From Pseudomonadota bacterium (GTDB lineage Bacteria > Pseudomonadota > Alphaproteobacteria > Acetobacterales > Acetobacteraceae): a stretch of DNA of 10,705 nucleotides. Of this stretch, positions 4,660-10,705 are shown piece after piece. A program made the position numbers and the translations under genes. Positions within the stretch are counted from its first letter, which is position 1, and each line of letters opens with the position of its first letter. The notes under the pieces were generated by a model that had not been told where the DNA came from, ran no database searches, and saw only the letters and a list, made by a program, of their open reading frames with translations. The DNA is taken from contig JAJZVE010000105.1 of NCBI GenBank assembly GCA_021845835.1, positions 1 through 10,705 of the forward strand. The letters run 5' to 3'.

Positions 4660-6744
4660 TCACGAGGCGGACGGATCCATCTCCGGAACGCCGGCCGCCC
4701 GCAGACCGGCGGCATAAAGGTCGCGGTGTTCCGCCTTCTCGAACGGACAGGAGCTGAGGAAACGGCGAACCGTGAACGCGGGTTCGAGCGCCAGCAGCCG
4801 CGCGCGGACCGCCACGATCTCATCCTGCAGGCCGAGATGCCCCAGGGCGGCCAAATAGGGCTTGCGGGCAGCCGAAAACGTCGGGCTGCCTTCGGTGACG
4901 CACCGGCCGACGGCGACCGCGGCGGCGAAATCGCCGCGCAGCAGTGCGACCATGCAGCGGGCGGTGTCGAAAATGAAGGCGTGCCGGTCGAGCGGCGACA
5001 GCTTCCTGAGGCGCTGCAGCCGCTGCTCCGCCTCGACCAGATTGCCCATATAGGCATAGGCGGCCGCGGATAGTCCCCACGCCATCGTCAGGTTCGGATT
5101 GCGGGCCAGGGCCCGTTCATGCAGGGTCGTCGCCTCGGGTACGCGCCGGTGCAGATAGGCGCGGACATGGCCGGCAATGGTAAGCGCCCTGGCGTCCTGC
5201 GGGTCGAGCATGATGGCGCGCTCGGCGTGCTCTCCGGCGCGCGCGATGCTCTCGGCCCGGTCGCCGGTCCAATCCTGCGCGACCTGCAGCATGTGCCACC
5301 ATGCGTACCACGCATGCGCGGCGGCATAGTCCGGCTCCAGCGCGATCGCCTGGCGCAGCAGTTCGCCGGCCTGCGCGACCAGCGGGCGCTCCAGCCGGTC
5401 GATCATCGCCAGAGCGCGCAGCAGCAGATCGTAGGCGGTGGCGCCGGACGCCGGACGCGACAGCATGCGCCGCGATTCGATCAGCAGGATCTCGGTGTCG
5501 ATCTGGGCCACCGCCTCGGCCGCGATCTCGTCCTGCAGCACCAGCAGATCGGTGCCCTGGCGGTCGAAGCGGCGCGACCAGACGACCTGGTTGCCGGCGC
5601 GCAGATCAAGCAGACGCATGGCGATGCGCAGCCGCCCCTGCACGCGCTGGATGGTGCCGTCCAGCAGGAAGTGAATGTCGAAGGCGCGGCGGATGGCGTT
5701 CTCGTCGCGCGTCTGCGCGGCAAAGCGGGCCAGCGCGCCGGACGATACCAGGAACATCCAGCGGAAACGCGCCAACGCGGCGGTGATCTCCTCGGCAAGA
5801 CCGGTGCCGAGATGCGCTTCCGCCTCGGTCGCGCCGATCAGTTGCAGCGGCATCACGCCGACGCGCGCGCCGCCGTGCGAACCGGCGCGCGATTCGGCAC
5901 GCGGTTCGCCCGGCGTCTCGGGCCCCTCGCTGCGTGACGCCAGGCGCGTGTCGAACGGCGAAGCCAGCGCACGCCGCGGCGCGCCGGTCGCACGCAGCTC
6001 GCCGATCAGCCGGTTGGTCTCCTCCGACGGCTGGGCGTCGAGCAGTTCCGCCAGGACCGCGCTGCATTTCTCATAGGCCTGGATCGCCAGGCCGCGCTCG
6101 CCGCGCACGGCATGCGACCGCATCAACGCGCGCCAGGCGCCCTCATGCGTGCGGTCGATCGCGAGCAGCTGCTGCGCAGCGGCGATCATGCCGTCCGGCT
6201 CGGTCTGCTCGCGCAGCAGCACCTCGGCCACAGCGCGGGCACGGTCGCGCAGCCGCTCCCGCTCGGCGGACAGCCAGACGTCGAACGCGGGACCGATGCC
6301 GTCCAGGTCTTCCAGCAGTTCCCCATCCAGCAGCGACAACGCCGCCGGCCTGGCGGGCGTAGCGCGCAGCACCTCCTCCACGTCCACCCAGGCGGCGCCG
6401 GTCCGCAGCGCGAGATGGTCGCGCGTCGCCATCAGCACCCGCGAACCGACCGGGCCCAGCGTCTCCAGCAGCCGATGGAGTTCCTGACGCAGCGAAGCGC
6501 GCGCCTGCTCCTCCGGCCGGCGGCTCCACAGCAGTTCCGCGAGGCGGCTGCGCAGCACCGGCCGCGGCACCGACAGCGCCAGCACCGCCAGCAGGGCGCG
6601 CGTTTTGCGGCCGGGCGGCAGGACGCTTTCGCTGGTCAGCGTCCAGGCCTCCATCTGGCCAATCAGCCGCAGCCGCACCACCACCCAGTCGGGGTCGGCA
6701 GGCGGCGCATGACCGGCAATTCGTGGGGGAACTCCGGCGATCAT
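4660..6744 (-). CDS. SARP/BTAD-type transcriptional regulator with TolB-like and TPR-like regions
   Basis: The 694-residue product looks cytoplasmic, with no signal peptide or membrane segment. Residues about 23-115 form a SARP-like winged helix: LRLIGQMEAW, then GRKTRALLAVLALS, then the ASLRQELHRLLETLG helix. Residues about 118-252 form a bacterial transcriptional activation domain (WVDVEEVL to EETNRLIGEL). A low-complexity linker (about 255-292) precedes a TolB-like adenylate-cyclase-associated segment (about 294-400: VGVMPLQLIG, GLAEEITAALARFRWMFLVS, HFLLDGTIQRVQGRLRIAMRL, VWSRRFDR). Residues about 430-690 are TPR-like helical repeats. Targets and ligand are unknown. It faces acr3 and follows gshA by 64 bp. 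The start at 6744 lacks a good ribosome site; in-frame GTG codons near residues 21-23 are alternatives. Nothing directly links it to arsenic. Confidence 0.85.
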   Translation of the reverse strand: MIAGVPPRIAGHAPPADPDWVVVRLRLIGQMEAWTLTSESVLPPGRKTRALLAVLALSVPRPVLRSRLAELLWSRRPEEQARASLRQELHRLLETLGPVGSRVLMATRDHLALRTGAAWVDVEEVLRATPARPAALSLLDGELLEDLDGIGPAFDVWLSAERERLRDRARAVAEVLLREQTEPDGMIAAAQQLLAIDRTHEGAWRALMRSHAVRGERGLAIQAYEKCSAVLAELLDAQPSEETNRLIGELRATGAPRRALASPFDTRLASRSEGPETPGEPRAESRAGSHGGARVGVMPLQLIGATEAEAHLGTGLAEEITAALARFRWMFLVSSGALARFAAQTRDENAIRRAFDIHFLLDGTIQRVQGRLRIAMRLLDLRAGNQVVWSRRFDRQGTDLLVLQDEIAAEAVAQIDTEILLIESRRMLSRPASGATAYDLLLRALAMIDRLERPLVAQAGELLRQAIALEPDYAAAHAWYAWWHMLQVAQDWTGDRAESIARAGEHAERAIMLDPQDARALTIAGHVRAYLHRRVPEATTLHERALARNPNLTMAWGLSAAAYAYMGNLVEAEQRLQRLRKLSPLDRHAFIFDTARCMVALLRGDFAAAVAVGRCVTEGSPTFSAARKPYLAALGHLGLQDEIVAVRARLLALEPAFTVRRFLSSCPFEKAEHRDLYAAGLRAAGVPEMDPSAS

Positions 6745-6749
6745 GGATG

Positions 6750-6780
6750 ATTATGGGCGCGCACCGGGGCGGTTTTGCAA
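6750..6780 (-). promoter_or_regulatory. candidate promoter of the SARP/TolB/TPR regulator
   Basis: On the minus strand TTGCAA (6780-6775), a 19-nt spacer and CATAAT (6755-6750) point at the gene starting at 6744. CATAAT matches the -10 consensus at 5 of 6 positions; the spacer is longer than ideal. The predicted start lies at or beside the ATG, so this transcript could be leaderless. Confidence 0.35.
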
Positions 6781-6792
6781 GTGGTGCGCGCC
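6756..6792. repeat. perfect 10-bp inverted repeat between gshA and the regulator gene
   Basis: GGCGCGCACC (6756-6765) and GGTGCGCGCC (6783-6792) are exact reverse complements separated by 17 nt. The loop contains TTGCAA, the candidate -35. The structure begins 16 nt past the gshA stop. It could be a 3' hairpin for gshA (without a T-tract) or a two-half-site operator for the downstream regulator. Confidence 0.7.
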
Positions 6793-6808
6793 AGCTACTT
6801 TCGCAGCG

Positions 6809-8170
6809 TCAGATCGCTGCCGCCGCGAAGATCGGTCGCACGTCCCGCCGCCACGGGCCTTCGTATTGCGCAAGCCAATGCTCCGCCTGCGTCGGCGCGC
6901 CGGCGGCGATCGCCTCCAGCGGTGCGAGGTGGACGCTCTCGTCCTGCCCGGCGGCATCGCGGCGGGCGCGCGCGCGCAGCCCGTCGCGCGCGATCGCCAC
7001 CGTCGCGGCAGCCAGGTCGCGCACCGTTCCGCCCTGCCACGGCGTCGCCAGCCCGAGTCGCGGCACCAGCGGGCGCAGGGCTGCGAACGCCGTCCAGGGA
7101 TGCGCGCGCACCAGTGATTCGGCCGCGGCCAGCGCCGCGTCGTCGTACAGCAGGCCGACCCACAGGGCCGACTGCGCCAGCATCATCGCCGGCGAGCCGG
7201 CATCGGCGCCGCGCATCTCCAGGAATCGCTTCAGGCGCACATCGGTGAACGCCGTCGTCATGTGGTCGGCGAAGTCGCCGACCGTGGCGCGCCCGGCCGG
7301 CCCGTCGGCGAACCCGCCGGCCATGAAGCGGCGGAACGATGCGCCCGCCAGATCGACATAGCCGCCGTCGCGCGCGACGAAATACATCGGCACGTCGAGC
7401 AGCCATTCGACATAGCGCTCGAACCCGAAGCCCTCGTCAAAGAAGGCCGCCGGCATGCCGGTGCGGTCGGGGTCGGTATCGGTCCAGACATGGGCGCGAT
7501 ACGACAGGAAGCCGTTCGGCCGGCCCTCGCTGAACGGCGAGTTGGCGAACAGCGCCGTCGCCACCGGCTGCAGCGCGAGCGAGACGCGCAGCTTGCGCAC
7601 CATGTCGCGTTCGGAACTGTAATCCAGGTTGACCTGCACGGTGCAGGTCCGCGTCATCATGTCGAGGCCGAGATTGCCGACGCGCGGCATGTAGCGGCGC
7701 ATGATGGCGTAGCGCCCCTTCGGCATCCACGGCATCGCCGCCCGCGACGCGGTCGGGTGGAAGCCGAGCGGCGCGAAACCGAGGCCGAGCGGCTCCGCCG
7801 CCGCGCGCACGGCAGCGAGATGCGCCGCGAATTCGTCGCGCGTGTCGTGCAGCGTCGGCAGCAAGCCGCCTGACAGCTCCAGCTGCCCGGCCGGTTCCAG
7901 CGAGACGGAGGCATCGCCGCGCTTGAGCCCGATCGGGTTGTCGCCGTCCAGGATCGGCGTCCAGCCGTCCGTTGCCATGCGCTCCAGCAACCCGCGGATG
8001 CCGTCCGGCGCATACGGCGGCGGGGCGAGGTCGGTGCGACGGAAGCCGAACTTCTCGTGTTCGGTGCCGATCGCAAACTGCTCCTTCGGCTTGCAGCCCG
8101 CGGCAATGTGCTCGGCGAGCTGGCGGACCGACGTGATCGGCGTGGCGTCGGCCTCTCCGGGATTCGACAT
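6809..8170 (-). CDS. gshA: glutamate-cysteine ligase, plant/alphaproteobacterial type
   Basis: It catalyses the ATP-dependent joining of glutamate and cysteine, the first and rate-limiting step of glutathione synthesis, in the cytoplasm. The 453-residue length fits the GCS2 plant/alphaproteobacterial class. Motifs include GTEHEKFGF (35-43), ILDGDNPIGLKRG (73-85), SLEPAGQLELSGG (90-102), YMPRVGNLGLDMMTRTCTVQ (160-179) and NLDYSSE (181-187). Only two cysteines occur (Cys26, Cys176), so the C-terminal partner of the redox disulfide described in plant enzymes is absent. It lies 39 bp after rsmE on the same strand, a frequent alphaproteobacterial pair, and is probably co-transcribed with it. GGAA upstream of 8170 is a modest ribosome site. 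Glutathione could aid arsenate reduction by the nearby ars genes, but that is only inference. Confidence 0.94.
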   Translation of the reverse strand: MSNPGEADATPITSVRQLAEHIAAGCKPKEQFAIGTEHEKFGFRRTDLAPPPYAPDGIRGLLERMATDGWTPILDGDNPIGLKRGDASVSLEPAGQLELSGGLLPTLHDTRDEFAAHLAAVRAAAEPLGLGFAPLGFHPTASRAAMPWMPKGRYAIMRRYMPRVGNLGLDMMTRTCTVQVNLDYSSERDMVRKLRVSLALQPVATALFANSPFSEGRPNGFLSYRAHVWTDTDPDRTGMPAAFFDEGFGFERYVEWLLDVPMYFVARDGGYVDLAGASFRRFMAGGFADGPAGRATVGDFADHMTTAFTDVRLKRFLEMRGADAGSPAMMLAQSALWVGLLYDDAALAAAESLVRAHPWTAFAALRPLVPRLGLATPWQGGTVRDLAAATVAIARDGLRARARRDAAGQDESVHLAPLEAIAAGAPTQAEHWLAQYEGPWRRDVRPIFAAAAI

Positions 8171-8209
8171 CTGGATTCCGTGCAGTTCTGATGCGGCGTC
8201 GTCGGTGTC

Positions 8210-8917
8210 TTACCCGCCGCCCGGCGCCTGCAACAGCGCCAGCCCGACGATGGCGGCCGTCTCCGCCCGCAGGATGCGCGGGCCGAGCGACACCGGCTTC
8301 ACAAAGGTGTGGCGGACCAGTTCGTCAAGTTCGCCGGGCGCGAAACCGCCCTCCGGCCCGATCAGCAGCCCCGCCGGCCCGATCTGCGGCCGCAGCGGCG
8401 GTACCGCGGCGCGCTCCAGAGCCGCGAACAGCGGCCGCGCCGCGGGCCAACCGGCGAGCAGGTCCGGCAGGCGTTGCGGCGGGGCGAGGCGCGGCACGGT
8501 CAGCCGCTCGCACTGCTCAGCCGCCTCGGTCGCGATCGCCGCCAGCCGGTCCGGGTTGATCCGGGCGGCATTGCAGCGCGCGGACAGCACCGGCAGCAGC
8601 ACCGACGCGCCGAGTTCGGTTGCCTTCTGCACCAGCAGGTCGGTCGCGTCGCGCTTCAGCACGGCGAAGGCAAGCCACAGGTCCGGCTCTGGCGCCTGCG
8701 GGCGGAGTCGCCGCTCGACCGACAGGCGGGCGCGGTCGCGGCGCAGCGCCAGGATGCGCGCCTCCCACTCGCCATCGGCACCGTTGAACAGGCGCACGGT
8801 TTCGCCGATCGCCCGCCGCATCACCGCGGCGAGGTAGTGCGCCTGGCCCTGCGTCGCCTCCAGCACGGCGCCGGTGGCCAACGGGGATACGACGTGAAGA
8901 CGGATTGACCCGGACAT
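8210..8917 (-). CDS. rsmE: 16S rRNA (uracil-1498-N3)-methyltransferase
   Basis: RsmE is a SPOUT-class, SAM-dependent enzyme that methylates U1498 of 16S rRNA in the small ribosomal subunit. The 235-residue product has an N-terminal PUA-like RNA-binding part (IRLHVV to VERRL, 5-71). The catalytic part follows, with KRDATDLLVQKATELG (88-103), EQCERLTVP (134-142), LLIGPEGGFAPGELDEL (184-200) and the knot sequence LGPRILRAETAAIVGLALL (211-229). The start at 8917 is chosen because the family begins with a short leader before the IRL strand; the open frame to 8962 would add 15 atypical residues. No clear ribosome site precedes it. It heads an rsmE-gshA unit and is divergent from ubiA, 22 bp away. 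Confidence 0.94.
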   Translation of the reverse strand: MSGSIRLHVVSPLATGAVLEATQGQAHYLAAVMRRAIGETVRLFNGADGEWEARILALRRDRARLSVERRLRPQAPEPDLWLAFAVLKRDATDLLVQKATELGASVLLPVLSARCNAARINPDRLAAIATEAAEQCERLTVPRLAPPQRLPDLLAGWPAARPLFAALERAAVPPLRPQIGPAGLLIGPEGGFAPGELDELVRHTFVKPVSLGPRILRAETAAIVGLALLQAPGGG

Positions 8918-8939
8918 GACGGCGGGGACATTAGCAGCG

Positions 8940-9839
8940 ATGGCCGCACATACCGACATCATCGTTTCCGGCTGGGTGGCGAGGCTGCCACCGGCGTGGA
9001 CACCCTATGCGCTGCTGGCACGGCTGGACCGGCCGATCGGCTCCTGGCTGCTGTTCCTGCCCGGGCTGTGGTCGATCCTGCTGGGCCGGGCGCCGGCCGC
9101 GCCGACGCTGCGGCTGCTGGTGCTGTTCGGGGTCGGCAGCGTGGTCATGCGGGCCGCCGGTTGCGTCGTCAACGACATGTGGGACCGCGACCTCGACCGC
9201 CGCGTCACCCGCACCGCCGGCCGTCCGCTCGCCGCCGGGCTGCTGTCGATGCGCCAGGCCGCGGCGTTCCTGGCGGCGCTGCTGCTGCTGGGCCTTGGGA
9301 TCCTGCTGCAGCTCAATCTGCGCGCGCAGGCGCTGGGTGCGGCGTCGCTGCTGCTGGTGGGCCTCTATCCGCTCGCCAAGCGGGTGACGTGGTGGCCGCA
9401 GCTGGCGATGGGATTCACCTTCGGCTTTGGCGCCCCGCTCGGCTACGTCGCCGCGACCGGCCGGTTCGACGCGGCGTTCTGGGCGATCTATGCCGCGGCG
9501 ATCCTGTGGGACGTGGGCTTCGACACGATCTACGCCCACCAGGACCGCGAGGACGACGCGCTGATCGGCGTGCGCTCCACCGCGCGGCTGTTCGGCGCGC
9601 ACACCCGTCCCTTCCTCGCCGCCTGCTACGCCGCGACCGTGGCGGTGCTGGCGCTGGCCGGCTGGGCGGCCGGACTTTCCGCGGCGTTCTTCGCCGCGTT
9701 GGCGTTGCCGGCGGCGCTGCTGGGCTGGCAGGTGGCGCGGCTCGACATCGACGATCCGGCGCTGTGCCTGCGGCTGTTCCGCGCCAACCGCGAGGTCGGG
9801 CTGGCGGTCGGGCTGGCGATCCTGCTCGGGCGGCTGTGA
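8940..9839 (+). CDS. ubiA: 4-hydroxybenzoate polyprenyltransferase (ubiquinone biosynthesis)
   Basis: UbiA is an integral membrane enzyme that attaches the polyprenyl tail to 4-hydroxybenzoate, an early committed step of ubiquinone synthesis. The 299-residue product has seven to nine hydrophobic segments. Both Asp-rich magnesium/prenyl-diphosphate motifs are present: NDMWDRDLDRRVTRTAGRPL (78-97), which includes the NDxxDRDxD motif, and DTIYAHQDREDDALIGVRST (195-214). YALLARLDRPIGSWLLFLPG (23-42) is the typical N-terminus. An in-frame ATG at 8916 would overlap the divergent rsmE start. The ATG at 8940 follows a GGGGA at 8924-8928, an 11-nt spacing that is slightly long. I prefer 8940 but am not certain. 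The stop overlaps the next gene as GTGA, indicating coupled translation. Confidence 0.94.
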   Translation: MAAHTDIIVSGWVARLPPAWTPYALLARLDRPIGSWLLFLPGLWSILLGRAPAAPTLRLLVLFGVGSVVMRAAGCVVNDMWDRDLDRRVTRTAGRPLAAGLLSMRQAAAFLAALLLLGLGILLQLNLRAQALGAASLLLVGLYPLAKRVTWWPQLAMGFTFGFGAPLGYVAATGRFDAAFWAIYAAAILWDVGFDTIYAHQDREDDALIGVRSTARLFGAHTRPFLAACYAATVAVLALAGWAAGLSAAFFAALALPAALLGWQVARLDIDDPALCLRLFRANREVGLAVGLAILLGRL

Positions 9840-10483
9840 GCGCCGCCGCCGGCTTCATCCGTGTCCACACGGCGCGCGCCGCGCCGCCGCTGGTGCCTGA
9901 GATCGCGCTGCAGCTCGCGACCGAGATCACGCCGATCTGGCAGGCGAGCGAGGACTGGCTGCAGGCGCGCGGCGTGGAACCGCCGTTCTGGGCCTTTGCC
10001 TGGCCGGGTGGGCAGGCGCTGGCGCGGCACGTCCTGGACCACCCGAAGACGGTCGCCGGCCGGCGCGTGCTGGATTTCGCCGCCGGCTGCGGGGTTGCCG
10101 CCATCGCCGCCGCGCGCGCCGGCGCCGCCGCGGTGGAGGCGGCGGACATCGACCCGCTCGCCGCCGCCGCCATCGCCCTGAACGCGGCGGCGAATGGCGT
10201 CGCGGTCGGCGTGCTGGCCGAGGACGTGGTGGGCGCGCCCGGCCGCTGGGACCTGATCCTGTGCGGCGACGTCTGCTACGAGGCGCCGATGACGCGCCAC
10301 ATCCTGCCCTGGCTGCGGCGCATGGCCGCCACGGCCGAGGTCTGGGTCGCCGACCCCGGCCGCGCCTATCTGCCGCGCGCGGGCCTGGCGCCGTTCGCCC
10401 GCTACGCCGTTCCCACCACCACCGAGCTGGAGGACCGCAGCGAACGCACGGTAACGATCGCCCGGCTCTCGCCCACGGAATAA
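9836..10483 (+). CDS. class I SAM methyltransferase, EtfB lysine methyltransferase-like
   Basis: The 215-residue product resembles bacterial relatives of METTL20, which methylate lysines of electron transfer flavoprotein beta subunit beside its recognition loop. The marks are PPFWAFAWPGGQALARHVLDHP (49-70), motif I RVLDFAAGCGVAAIAAARAGA (77-97), the acidic end AADIDPLA (102-109), NAAANGV (116-122) and the post-motif LCGDVCYE (142-149), where relatives have GDVFYE. The start is GTG at 9836, overlapping the ubiA TGA as GTGA; the frame upstream runs inside ubiA and is not coding. The ribosome site is weak, consistent with coupling to ubiA. Related protein lysine methyltransferases, for example ribosomal protein targets, remain possible. 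The methyltransferase fold is certain and the substrate is inferred. Confidence 0.82.
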   Translation: MSAAAGFIRVHTARAAPPLVPEIALQLATEITPIWQASEDWLQARGVEPPFWAFAWPGGQALARHVLDHPKTVAGRRVLDFAAGCGVAAIAAARAGAAAVEAADIDPLAAAAIALNAAANGVAVGVLAEDVVGAPGRWDLILCGDVCYEAPMTRHILPWLRRMAATAEVWVADPGRAYLPRAGLAPFARYAVPTTTELEDRSERTVTIARLSPTE

Positions 10484-10502
10484 TCGGGCGCGCCCGCGCT
10501 CG

Positions 10503-10705
10503 CTACTCGCGCGCCAGCAGGCGGTCGTTGATGAAGGTGGACAGGCCGTGCGCGCGGAACGTCGCGCGCAGGTGGTTCTCGTCATAGTCGTCGCGCACCC
10601 AGTCGAGGAACGGCTTCCGTCCCTCGGCGGTGGCGGCGTATTGCAGGAAGAAGGCGTCGAGCACGCCGGTGCGCGAGCGGTTGAAATGGCCGAAGCGCCA
10701 GGACA
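10503..10705 (-). CDS. C-terminal fragment, probable tyrosine/dual-specificity phosphatase
   Basis: This minus-strand gene runs off the right edge. Only its last 66 residues are visible, ending in TAG (10503-10505). The fragment contains SWRFGHFNRSRTGVLDAFFL, then FLDWVRDDYD and the tail FINDRLLARE. This pattern of a RFGH helix, a TG-LDAFF helix, a DWV..-YD segment and a final LL-RE recalls the C-terminal region of alphaproteobacterial tyrosine-phosphatase-like proteins. The CX5R active site would lie upstream, outside the window, so catalysis cannot be confirmed. It converges with the methyltransferase gene, 19 nt apart. That gap contains a 12-bp GC palindrome (10485-10496). The identity is from memory of the family and is moderate; that it is coding is well supported by the open frame and sensible composition. 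Confidence 0.55.
   Translation of the reverse strand, partial: SWRFGHFNRSRTGVLDAFFLQYAATAEGRKPFLDWVRDDYDENHLRATFRAHGLSTFINDRLLARE

Noticed and set aside
5119..5937. 272-codon + frame opposite the regulator
   Set aside because: It is antisense to a protein with coherent domains, and the composition is that of a shadow frame.
10485..10496. 12-bp perfect palindrome CGGGCGCGCCCG at the convergent junction
   Set aside because: It is purely G/C, leaves almost no loop for a hairpin and has no T-run, so it is not a convincing terminator.

Overview
The window is a GC-rich, gene-dense chromosomal stretch from what looks like an alphaproteobacterium. An Acetobacteraceae or other Rhodospirillales-like host is my guess. 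The reasons are the GatB sequence style, the rsmE-gshA pair with the plant/alphaproteobacterial type of glutamate-cysteine ligase, divergent ubiA, and an EtfB-type lysine methyltransferase behind ubiA. This comes from recognising protein families, not from a search.

Layout. At 1-52 there is a possible 3' tail of an unidentified gene, followed by a 9-bp tandem repeat and gatB (112-1563, +). A 225-bp gap follows, holding two families of dispersed-looking palindromes. An arsenic-resistance locus occupies 1789-4641. It consists of arsM (arsenite methyltransferase, -) divergent from arsR-arsC-acr3 (+). The three + genes overlap one another (8 nt and 4 nt), and the 60-bp divergent spacer carries two candidate face-to-face promoters over one ATTC-TT-GAAT operator-like palindrome. 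Converging on acr3 is a large regulator (4660-6744, -) with SARP/BTAD, TolB-like and TPR-like regions. Upstream of it lie gshA (6809-8170, -) and rsmE (8210-8917, -). On the other side of a 22-bp divergent gap, ubiA (8940-9839, +) overlaps a methyltransferase gene (9836-10483, +) by GTGA. The window ends in the C-terminus of a probable tyrosine phosphatase (10503-10705, -).

How the genes work together. ArsC reduces arsenate to arsenite, Acr3 exports arsenite, ArsM methylates it, and ArsR likely represses both transcription units from the shared spacer. GshA supplies glutathione, which may support arsenic reduction and methylation, but its position beside rsmE is ordinary for alphaproteobacteria. 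UbiA (ubiquinone synthesis) and the EtfB-methyltransferase-like protein both touch the ETF-to-ubiquinone electron route.

I see no clearly new multi-gene system. The most interesting items are regulatory: the overlapping ars promoters with a possibly leaderless arsR, a perfect 10-bp inverted repeat around a candidate promoter of the SARP/TolB/TPR regulator, and paired hairpins with base-pair-preserving changes after gatB. No gene-free stretch exceeds 300 bases.
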